Below are positions 1-8,121 of a stretch of DNA of 10,007 nucleotides, in pieces. The first letter of the stretch is position 1, and the number at the start of each line of letters is the position of its first letter. The DNA is from Opitutia bacterium UBA953 (lineage in GTDB: Bacteria; Verrucomicrobiota; Verrucomicrobiia; Opitutales; UBA953). The stretch is from the NCBI GenBank assembly GCA_002293125.1, contig DBCR01000058.1:43507-53513 (forward strand), in the 5' to 3' direction. A program made the translations under genes and the position numbers. Under the pieces are notes generated by a model. That model ran no database searches. It was not told where the DNA came from and saw only the letters and a list, made by a program, of their open reading frames with translations.

Positions 1-587
1 TCCTTCATCGGCGAGGTGGCCAGATCGAGGACGATCGTGCGTTCACCGTTGAAGTCGACGGTCAGCTGGCGGTCCTTCAGCGTGAGCGTGTAGCGGTTCC
101 ACTCACCGGGCGCCTTCACCATGTTCTTCGAAGCGGCCATCGCGCGGATGATGCCGCCGCAGTCATGATGGCCTGGCTTCGCGAGTCCGAAGGTATCGAG
201 AATCTGTAGCTCGATGCCCTTGGCGACGGGGTCGAGCGGATCAGCGACGCAGAAGAAGACGCCGGAGTTGCCCGTCGGCTCCATCTTGAATTCCAGATCG
301 AGGACGAAGTCGCGGTACTTACGCTCCGTGAAAATATAGGCGTCGAAACGCTTCCAGCCCGTCTCTCCGGGGCGCGGCTTCAGCGTCACGGTGCCATCCG
401 TGTCATAGACCCAGTTGCCCTTGGTCTTCCAGCCGGCAAGATCCTTGCCGTTGAAGAGCGGGGCGAAGCCCGGGGCGTCGGCGGCCGGGTGCGGCACGGC
501 GGCGGTCGCAGGGCTGACGGGATACGGGTCGGGCGCGGCGGCGAGCGCGAGCGGCAACAGGGCGGCCAGGAGCAGGAAGCGGGGCAT
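1..587 (-). CDS. Secreted DUF1080 (3-keto-disaccharide hydrolase) family protein, C-terminus cut by window edge
   Basis: Translating the reverse strand from the ATG at 587-585 gives 195 open codons with no stop before the window edge, so only the N-terminal part is present. Residues 1-18 (MPRFLLLAALLPLALAAA) look like a signal peptide, followed by a Pro/Ala-rich linker. The mature domain opens with FAPLFNGKDLAGW (residues 41-53), the typical DUF1080 (PF06439) start. It continues with MEPTGNSGVFF (from residue 102), then GIELQILD, and then APGEWNRYTLTL and VDFNGE, all in the expected family order. Members are beta-jelly-roll proteins exported to the periplasm or outside and are thought to act on 3-keto-glycosides or other carbohydrates; they are greatly expanded in Verrucomicrobiota and Planctomycetota. 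The substrate cannot be told from sequence. The gene is divergent from hppA, with 177 bp between the start codons. No Shine-Dalgarno motif is visible. Confidence 0.88.
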   Translation of the reverse strand, partial: MPRFLLLAALLPLALAAAPDPYPVSPATAAVPHPAADAPGFAPLFNGKDLAGWKTKGNWVYDTDGTVTLKPRPGETGWKRFDAYIFTERKYRDFVLDLEFKMEPTGNSGVFFCVADPLDPVAKGIELQILDTFGLAKPGHHDCGGIIRAMAASKNMVKAPGEWNRYTLTLKDRQLTVDFNGERTIVLDLATSPMK

Positions 588-764
588 GCGTCAGAGGTAT
601 CGCGCGGCGGAAAGAGGTCGAGCCACATGTGCGCCCGGGCGAGTTACTAAACGATTACAAATGAAAACGGTCGTAAGGAGATTCCCCTCGCAGGCGGAGG
701 GATAATCACCGACAACTGGAACCTTGATCGTACCCCTCGGTCTTACTCCTACCCCTACCCTACC
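588..764. promoter_or_regulatory. Divergent intergenic region, probable promoters for the DUF1080 gene and hppA
   Basis: These 177 bp separate the divergent starts of the DUF1080 gene and hppA, so both promoters should lie here. Visible elements are: a perfect 10-bp palindrome CGCCCGGGCG at 632-641; an AT-richer patch from about 642 to 683 in otherwise GC-rich DNA; a short inverted repeat CCCTC (685-689) / GAGGG (697-701); a GATAAT hexamer at 701-706 resembling a -10 box in the hppA direction, without a matching -35; and a pyrimidine-rich run of TACTCC/TACCCC/TACCC/TACC units at 744-764 abutting the hppA ATG. None identifies a specific regulator. The assignment as regulatory rests mainly on position. 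Confidence 0.35.
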
Positions 765-3191
<2,427 letters not shown>

Positions 3192-3215
3192 GCCAGCCAG
3201 GCCGACGGCCCCCAT

Positions 3216-3245
3216 GGGCTCCCCGACCGGGGAGCCCTTCTTTTT
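3216..3245 (+). terminator. Rho-independent terminator of hppA
   Basis: A perfect 9-bp stem GGGCTCCCC (3216-3224) / GGGGAGCCC (3229-3237) with a 4-nt GACC loop is followed directly by TTCTTTTT (3238-3245). It starts 24 nt after the hppA stop codon, so it should end the hppA transcript and insulate the next gene. Confidence 0.92.
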
Positions 3246-3255
3246 GCCCATAAAT

Positions 3256-3287
3256 CCGGGGGTTATATTATTTTCAGAAACCTCCGG
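3256..3287. repeat. Inverted repeat with AT-rich loop
   Basis: CCGGGGGTT (3256-3264) can pair with AACCTCCGG (3279-3287) over 9 positions with a single G-U wobble. It encloses a 14-nt AT-rich loop (3265-3278). It lies just past the hppA terminator and has no T-run after it, so it is not a second classical terminator. It could be an operator or an mRNA hairpin; no function is assigned. Confidence 0.4.
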
Positions 3288-3295
3288 CGGCCCGC

Positions 3296-3323
3296 TGGAC
3301 AAGCTTCGACGGCCGGGCATAGT
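3296..3323 (+). promoter_or_regulatory. Weak sigma70-like promoter candidate for the hypothetical gene at 3462
   Basis: TGGACA (3296-3301, 5 of 6 to the consensus -35) is followed after 16 bp by CATAGT (3318-3323, 4 of 6 to the -10). It lies after the hppA terminator and before the next gene, where a promoter is needed. It would leave an unusually long leader of about 130 nt, and such matches occur by chance, so this is only a candidate. Confidence 0.22.
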
Positions 3324-3461
3324 AGCGTCCTCGGCCAGTTCTCCGCCCACCCCGGCGTCCCTGTCCGATCCTTCCATTCCATTGCTCACCCTCCCAGCCG
3401 CGCGCCGTTTTCCCACGGACCGCACGGCAGGGATTCCCTCACTTCTTCTTAAAACCAAACC

Positions 3462-4271
3462 ATGAAACGCCACTCCCCCGCTCCTTCCCGCCCACGCCCG
3501 CTGCTCCGACGTCGCCTCCGTACTCCCTTCCCCGCCATGGAACTCCGCGAACGCCTTGAGGCCCTCGGCGGCGCGGACGAAGGCCTGCCCACGTTCTTCG
3601 TGCTGCCGGCTTACGGCGACTGCGTCCGCCTGAGCGGACCGGAGCTCCATGGCGACATCGGCGTGCGCATCGCCGGTGACGACTCGGGGCCAACCGGCGT
3701 CGATGGCCGCATGAACGAGGTCACCTTCGACTTCCGCGCCGCGGACAAAGCGGTCGTCCAGGCGATCGTGGCCGGCCTTGGGTCGGAGGTGCGCGAGGAA
3801 AAAGTCCGCCGGCCGAAGCAGGAGATCCAAGGCCACCGCGTGCCCGGCCACCAGCCGAACGTGGGCCACTTCCTCGCCTGGGCGTGCTGCATGCCCAGCA
3901 TGGAGGATCACGTCATCCTGGAGTCGGCTATCGACGCTGGCATGGCCTGTGAGTTCGATTGCTTCGAGCACATCCACTCGGCCATGCGCGCCTTGGACTT
4001 CATGCGCATGGTGCGGATGGAAGGCGGCCAGGGCAGCGCTTGCGAAGGGGACGAGATTCCGCCGCACCTGCGCCACCCGACCCGCCAGGGTCTCACCGGC
4101 AAGGCCGCGATGCGCGTGACCCACCAGGGACGGAAGGTCATGCTGAACGCAACGATCGACACCAAGCCGAATCCTGCGGGCGAGCGCCTGCGGATTCACT
4201 ACGGCTGGTCGGCCGAACGCCAACGCTACCTGGTCGGCTGGGTCAGCGACCTCGCGCCGAAGGCTCAGTGA
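3462..4271 (+). CDS. Hypothetical protein of unknown family
   Basis: I do not recognise this 269-residue protein. Coding is supported by strongly G/C-ending codons through the body and by its place between a terminator and a convergent gene. No signal peptide or membrane helix is evident, so it is probably cytoplasmic. Visible features are a central block rich in His/Cys/Met (HRVPGHQPNVGHF, then WACCMPSMEDH, then CEFDCFEHIHSAMRA) and a C-terminal part with alternating hydrophobic residues (KVMLNATIDT, then RLRIHYGW) that looks like beta strands. The His/Cys block might bind metal, but no known motif fits. The start is uncertain. Residues 1-25 from the ATG at 3462 are Arg/Pro-rich and use more A/T-ending codons than the body, so the ATG at 3537 (MELRERLEALGG) may be the true start, giving 244 residues. 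Neither start has a Shine-Dalgarno motif. Its last 7 nt overlap the convergent YqhA-family gene. Confidence 0.72.
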   Translation: MKRHSPAPSRPRPLLRRRLRTPFPAMELRERLEALGGADEGLPTFFVLPAYGDCVRLSGPELHGDIGVRIAGDDSGPTGVDGRMNEVTFDFRAADKAVVQAIVAGLGSEVREEKVRRPKQEIQGHRVPGHQPNVGHFLAWACCMPSMEDHVILESAIDAGMACEFDCFEHIHSAMRALDFMRMVRMEGGQGSACEGDEIPPHLRHPTRQGLTGKAAMRVTHQGRKVMLNATIDTKPNPAGERLRIHYGWSAERQRYLVGWVSDLAPKAQ

Positions 4272-4828
4272 TTATCGTGCCGCTGCATCTTCTCGCCCCA
4301 GGCGAAAAGGATCATCGAGGCCAGAAATACGCCGTGGATGATGGCCTGCCAGAAAATCACCTTCTCCTGGCCCGCCGACATGGGGCTTTCGGCGGCAGAC
4401 GCGGTAATATCGATGAAGCTCTTGAGCAGGTGGATAGCCGAGATGCTGGCGAGGCTACCCGCGAGCTTCACCTTGAGGGTGTTGGCGTTGATATGGTCGA
4501 GCCAGTCCGGGCGATCGCCGCTATCGCCGAAGTCGATGCGTGAGACGAAGGTTACGTAGCCGCCGACGACGACCATGTTGACGAGGTTCGCCACCATGGA
4601 GATGTCTACCAGCGAGAGGATCCCGAGCATGATCTTACTCTCGGACGCGGCGGAAAATCCGTGGAGGAGATGCATCAACTCTTCCACGCTCTTCCAGGCG
4701 TAGGCGAAGGCCGCGAAGATCAGCGCGACGTAAATCGGCGCCTGCACCCAGCGGCTGGCGAAGATGAAATATTCCAGCCCGTGCTCGAGCTTCTTCAAGA
4801 TGCCTTCGTCCTTGGAGTCTTTGGCCAT
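4265..4828 (-). CDS. yqhA: YqhA / UPF0114 family inner-membrane protein
   Basis: This 187-residue protein matches the YqhA (UPF0114, TIGR00645) family along its length, with SRWVQAPIYVAL (25-36), LSLVDISMV (71-79), YVTFVSRIDF (91-100) and SISAIHLLKSFID (128-140) each corresponding to conserved YqhA blocks. Four membrane segments are apparent at about 28-45, 66-95, 121-140 and 156-177, with a charged N-terminus of about 20 residues and a His-containing tail. The family sits in the cytoplasmic membrane and has no established biochemical function. The gene follows the FAD oxidoreductase on the same strand after 49 nt with no clear terminator between, so co-transcription is possible. Its stop codon lies inside the 3' end of the convergent hypothetical gene, so transcripts from the two strands must overlap or end within coding sequence. 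Confidence 0.9.
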   Translation of the reverse strand: MAKDSKDEGILKKLEHGLEYFIFASRWVQAPIYVALIFAAFAYAWKSVEELMHLLHGFSAASESKIMLGILSLVDISMVANLVNMVVVGGYVTFVSRIDFGDSGDRPDWLDHINANTLKVKLAGSLASISAIHLLKSFIDITASAAESPMSAGQEKVIFWQAIIHGVFLASMILFAWGEKMQRHDNH

Positions 4829-4877
4829 GCCCGGAGATTCACCATTTCAGGTCGACCGTCAAGCCGTCGGAACGCCC

Positions 4878-6368
4878 TCAGACCCCCGCACTCGCCGCGG
4901 CCTCGCCGAGCGGGTCGGCGTTCGGCTCACGCAGGTAGGCGTCCGCCTTGGCCGAGACGATCACGCCGTAATTGATGGTACCCAGCCAACCCGACATGAT
5001 GATACCGACGCTGCCGGCGTGATAGAAACCGCCGACCTGCTCAGGCAGGGCCATCGAGACCTTGAGGCCTTCGAACTTGGTGCCGAACGACGTACCGGCC
5101 ACGTGGCGCACGTAGCGGTTCACCGTACGCGGCGTGGCGGCCTCGGCGTGGTCGACCTTGGAACGGATGTCGGGGATGAACTTCTCGAGGCCCTTGAAGG
5201 ATTCCTCGACGACGCGTGCCTTGTTCGCGGCGTAGTCGGCTTCGGAGAGATGCGCCCAGTCGTCCCACTTCTGGTTGACCGACGTGACGATCGCATAGCG
5301 CGGCTTCCTGGTATGCGGACGAGTGTCCGGGTAGTAGACCGAGTAGGTGCGGGAGGTCGTGTGGAAGTCGACGAGCTCGTGGCTGGAGAACGGCTTGGCT
5401 TCGGAGGTGAAGACAAGGTCACCGATGTGCGGGATGGTTTCGCCTTCGCGCACGCCCATGTAGACCTGACAGGAAGAAGTGTTCACGCGGACCTTCTTGG
5501 CTTCCTCAAGGAACGGAGCCTCGAAGGCATCCTCCCCGCCCATCTTGAGGACGGTATCCTTGATGTTGGCGTTCGAGACGACGGTGGCGCAGGCGACCTC
5601 GGCTTCTTCGCCGAGGCGCGTGCCGCGGAGCTTCACGCCCACGACGCGACGGCGGCCAGAAGCATCCTTCTCGACGAGGACCTTCTCGACGAGCACGTTG
5701 CGACGGATGTCGACCCCGTTGGCCTTCATCTCGGCGGTCATGAGGTTGATCATGGTGTCGGTGCCGCCCTGGAAGATGAACACGCCCTTCGACATGAAGT
5801 TCGAGAAGACGATGCCGAAAGTAATCGCGGGGTCGTCGAGGGTGGAGCCGTTGGCGTAGGCGATGGGCTCGAGGAGGAGGCGCTGGACGTCGGGACGGCC
5901 GGGGAAGAACTGCTCGAAGAGCTGGCGCGTGGTGCGCGGGTCGTTGTCGTAGTAGTTCATCTCGCGGAGGTGCGCGAAGAAGGCCTCGACGGTCTCGGCG
6001 GAAAGCTTGAACTGCTCGATGAGGATGCGCGTGAAGTCGGCGCGGTCGAAGGTCGTGCGGACGTCGAAATCGGGGTTGATGAAGCGGACGTCGCTGAGCT
6101 GGTGGATGCGGTCCGAGATCTCCTTGGTCCAGTAACGGCGCGTGGACTTGATCATCCCGTGCGGGAAGCCGTGCAGGGAGATGTCGAAGACGTGGCCGCC
6201 GGCGCGCTTGAAGAAGGTGGCCAGGCCGCCGAGCTGGTAATGGTGCTCGAGGAGGAGCACCTTGCGGCCGAACTTCGCGAGGTTGTTCGCCGCGGTCATC
6301 CCGCCGAGACCGGCGCCGATGACGACGGCGTCATAGCGGGGGAGGAGGTTGTCGAACGGTGAAGGCAT
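4878..6368 (-). CDS. FAD-dependent oxidoreductase of the phytoene desaturase / carotenoid isomerase type
   Basis: This 496-residue flavoprotein resembles the phytoene-dehydrogenase-like group (COG1233: CrtI, CrtISO, retinol saturase). The N-terminus holds a Rossmann dinucleotide-binding motif: VVIGAGLGGMTAANNLA with Gly at 18, 20 and 23, and Glu41 at the end of strand 2 to bind the FAD ribose. It is followed by the GG of HHYQLGGLA (47-48). Further family features are FQGGTDTMINLM in the middle, VVSNANIKDTV, and a C-terminal FYHAGSVGIIMSGWLG segment where these enzymes close over the flavin. Members desaturate, isomerise or saturate polyenes. The substrate is not predictable here, and no crtB, crtE or squalene synthase gene is in the window, so a carotenoid role is only inferred. 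It begins at an ATG without a Shine-Dalgarno motif and lies upstream of the YqhA-family gene on the same strand. Confidence 0.87.
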   Translation of the reverse strand: MPSPFDNLLPRYDAVVIGAGLGGMTAANNLAKFGRKVLLLEHHYQLGGLATFFKRAGGHVFDISLHGFPHGMIKSTRRYWTKEISDRIHQLSDVRFINPDFDVRTTFDRADFTRILIEQFKLSAETVEAFFAHLREMNYYDNDPRTTRQLFEQFFPGRPDVQRLLLEPIAYANGSTLDDPAITFGIVFSNFMSKGVFIFQGGTDTMINLMTAEMKANGVDIRRNVLVEKVLVEKDASGRRRVVGVKLRGTRLGEEAEVACATVVSNANIKDTVLKMGGEDAFEAPFLEEAKKVRVNTSSCQVYMGVREGETIPHIGDLVFTSEAKPFSSHELVDFHTTSRTYSVYYPDTRPHTRKPRYAIVTSVNQKWDDWAHLSEADYAANKARVVEESFKGLEKFIPDIRSKVDHAEAATPRTVNRYVRHVAGTSFGTKFEGLKVSMALPEQVGGFYHAGSVGIIMSGWLGTINYGVIVSAKADAYLREPNADPLGEAAASAGV

Positions 6369-6417
6369 TGATTGCTAAGGAAGATGAAGTAGGACGAAGC
6401 AAGGGTTAAGGGGAAGT

Positions 6418-6436
6418 CGAAAGCGGTCAAACCGCC
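6418..6436 (-). terminator. Possible weak terminator after the ABC ATPase gene
   Basis: On the minus strand, GCGGT (6435-6431) and ACCGC (6427-6423) form a 5-bp stem (possibly one pair longer on either side) around a TTG loop, followed by TTTCG. It lies just past the stop of the ABC ATPase and before the FAD oxidoreductase start. The stem is short and the T-run poor, so termination would be partial at best. Confidence 0.3.
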
Positions 6437-6443
6437 CTACCAC

Positions 6444-7247
6444 CTACTTCCCGACGACATCCAGCGACCATCCGGCCCGCCCTTTAGTCAGGCGCACCTT
6501 GCGTCCGAAAAGCTTCGATAGCGCGGCAGGCTTCAGGACGTCGGCCATCTTGCCGGCAGCGAGGGCGACCCCGTTCCGCAACAGCAGGACATGGGTGAAG
6601 ACCGGCAGAATCTCCTCCACGTGGTGCGTGACGAACAAGATGGACAGACCCGGCTTGAGCTTCGGCAGACGCTTCACCAAAGAGAGGAACTCGGCGCGGG
6701 CGATGGGATCGAGGCCCGCGCACGACTCGTCGAGGATCAGCAGCGCGGGGTCGGAGGCCAAGGCGCGGGCGATAAGCACGCGCTGGCGTTCGCCTTGGGA
6801 AAGGTGACCCCACGGGCGAGCCGCGAGTCCGCCGACCTTGAGCAAGCGCAGCAGACGGAGCGCGAGCGCGTGCGTCGCGGGCTTCGGCCGGCGCCAGAGA
6901 TTGATGAGGCCATCGACACCGCCGGCCACGACGGACAGCGCCGGCTCGGCAGGCTGGATCATCGCGGCGACGGACGGACCCACGAGGCCGATGCGCCGTC
7001 GCAGTTCCCGCCAATCACTACGACCGAACGTCTCGCCGAGGACGGCGAGCGAACCAGAGGTCGGCGCGAAGTATCCCGTGAGCGCGGCGAGAAGCGAAGA
7101 CTTACCCGAGCCGTTCGGTCCGAGCATCACCCAATGCTGCCCGGGCTCCACGCGCCAATTGAGTCCACGTAAGATGACCTCGTCCTCGCGCGCGATCCGC
7201 AAGCGGGAGACTTCGAGTACGGGGACTTGGGCGACGGAGCGAGGCAC
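6444..7247 (-). CDS. ABC transporter-type ATP-binding protein, stand-alone
   Basis: This 267-residue ABC ATPase has Walker A GPNGSGKS (43-50), signature LSQGE (149-153), Walker B LLILDE (169-174), D-loop GLDP (178-181) and switch His208 in FVTHHVEEI, so it should bind and hydrolyse ATP. Two details depart from the commonest form: Ser175 follows the catalytic Glu174 where Pro is usual, and no glutamine is found at the usual Q-loop place (IGLVGPSV, 86-93). Both resemble the ModF/YlmA-like branch of single-domain ATPases. No permease or binding protein adjoins it, so the partner, if any, is encoded elsewhere and the substrate is unknown. The start is GTG at 7247-7245, chosen because no ATG lies between it and the conserved region. 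It is divergent from the secreted hydrolase gene, with 85 bp between them, and 75 nt precede the next gene downstream. Confidence 0.93.
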   Translation of the reverse strand: MPRSVAQVPVLEVSRLRIAREDEVILRGLNWRVEPGQHWVMLGPNGSGKSSLLAALTGYFAPTSGSLAVLGETFGRSDWRELRRRIGLVGPSVAAMIQPAEPALSVVAGGVDGLINLWRRPKPATHALALRLLRLLKVGGLAARPWGHLSQGERQRVLIARALASDPALLILDESCAGLDPIARAEFLSLVKRLPKLKPGLSILFVTHHVEEILPVFTHVLLLRNGVALAAGKMADVLKPAALSKLFGRKVRLTKGRAGWSLDVVGK

Positions 7248-7265
7248 GGCGTAAGGCTATGAAGC

Positions 7266-7280
7266 AAGCGGAGGCCGCTT
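7266..7280. repeat. Short inverted repeat in the divergent promoter region
   Basis: AAGCGG (7266-7271) and CCGCTT (7275-7280) form a perfect 6-bp inverted repeat around AGG. It sits in the 85-bp gap between the divergent ABC ATPase and hydrolase genes, about 19 bp from the ATPase start. It could be an operator, but short GC-rich repeats are frequent by chance in this DNA. Confidence 0.25.
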
Positions 7281-7332
7281 CCAAGCCGCAACCACGCTTG
7301 CCCTCGGAGCGGTTCGCGGCTACCCCTTCATC

Positions 7333-8070
7333 ATGCGCCGGTACCCCGCCCTGCTCCTTGTCCTACTCTCCGCCGTCGTCGGCGCCGCCGAACCGGCGAC
7401 CCCCGCGTCACGGACGACCCCCGAGGGCCTCGTCGTCAAGGAAGGCGTCGAGACGCGCATCGCCTGCGACCACAATGGCGGCTACTCGAAATATTCCGGC
7501 GTCTACCACTACCGCGTCGTCTTGCCGAAGGGCTATCACGGTGACGCGACCAAGAGCTGGCCCGCGATCTTCGTCGCCTCGCCCGGCGGCAACGCGTCGA
7601 TGGGTAACATGGCCGACTGGATCAAGAAGCACGGCTACATCGCCATCCTCCTCGACGAATCCAAGAACGGTCCGTGGGACCCCAGCGTCGGCAATTTTCT
7701 CGCCGCCAACCAGGACGCCGAGAAGCGCTTCCGCATCGCCGCCGGCCGCAAGGTGTGCACGGGCTTTTCTGGAGGCGCGCGCGCGAGCTCGGTCTTCGCC
7801 AGCATTGGTGATGGTTTCGGCGGCGTGGTCTTGCAAGGCGCCGGCGCCGGCCAACTCGACAACGGCATCCAGGGACTGCGCGGCGTGCAGATCCCCGCGG
7901 TCGCCCTGACCATGGGCACCAAGGATAGCAACCGCGGCGAGATCAAGCAGCTGCGCGAGACGCAGGGCGATCGCCTGCAGGTCTTCGAATTCGAAGGCGG
8001 CCACCAGTGGGCCCCGAAGGCCGTGGTCGAGAAAGCCCTCGACTACGTGGATTCGAAGCTGCCCAAGTAA
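7333..8070 (+). CDS. Secreted alpha/beta-hydrolase-fold protein (first of a pair)
   Basis: The 245-residue product starts with MRRYPALLLVLLSAVVGAAEP, a signal peptide with two Arg, a hydrophobic core and a likely cut near VGA/AEP, so it should be exported. The mature part reads as an alpha/beta hydrolase: strands YRVVLPKGY and WPAIFVASPGG (probable oxyanion-hole region), the nucleophile elbow GFSGG with Ser146, then TMGTKDSN with Asp198 and EGGHQWAP with His224, in the order and spacing expected of a Ser-Asp-His triad. This resembles PHB-depolymerase/feruloyl-esterase-like and dienelactone-hydrolase-like proteins. The chemistry could be ester or peptide hydrolysis; the substrate is unknown. 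The ATG at 7333 is the first in frame with the signal peptide. A second secreted hydrolase follows after 51 nt with no visible terminator, suggesting joint transcription. Confidence 0.85.
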   Translation: MRRYPALLLVLLSAVVGAAEPATPASRTTPEGLVVKEGVETRIACDHNGGYSKYSGVYHYRVVLPKGYHGDATKSWPAIFVASPGGNASMGNMADWIKKHGYIAILLDESKNGPWDPSVGNFLAANQDAEKRFRIAAGRKVCTGFSGGARASSVFASIGDGFGGVVLQGAGAGQLDNGIQGLRGVQIPAVALTMGTKDSNRGEIKQLRETQGDRLQVFEFEGGHQWAPKAVVEKALDYVDSKLPK

Positions 8071-8121
8071 GCGGTCGGTCTTGCCATCCCTAGGCGGTGC
8101 GGGCATCTAGAGCTCAACCCC

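Noticed and set aside
661..705. 14-codon ATG-to-TAA frame in the divergent intergenic region
   Set aside because: It is too short to judge and has no start signal upstream; the sequence is better seen as promoter or leader DNA.
3192..3461. Possible RNA gene or riboswitch in the gap after hppA
   Set aside because: Apart from the terminator and one hairpin with an AT-rich loop, no tRNA fold or recognised riboswitch core was seen.
4764..6362. 532-codon open frame on the plus strand opposite the FAD oxidoreductase gene
   Set aside because: Its translation is rich in Asp, Glu, Val, Gly and Arg with no recognisable domain, as expected for the antisense of a GC-rich gene. The minus strand carries clear FAD-binding motifs.
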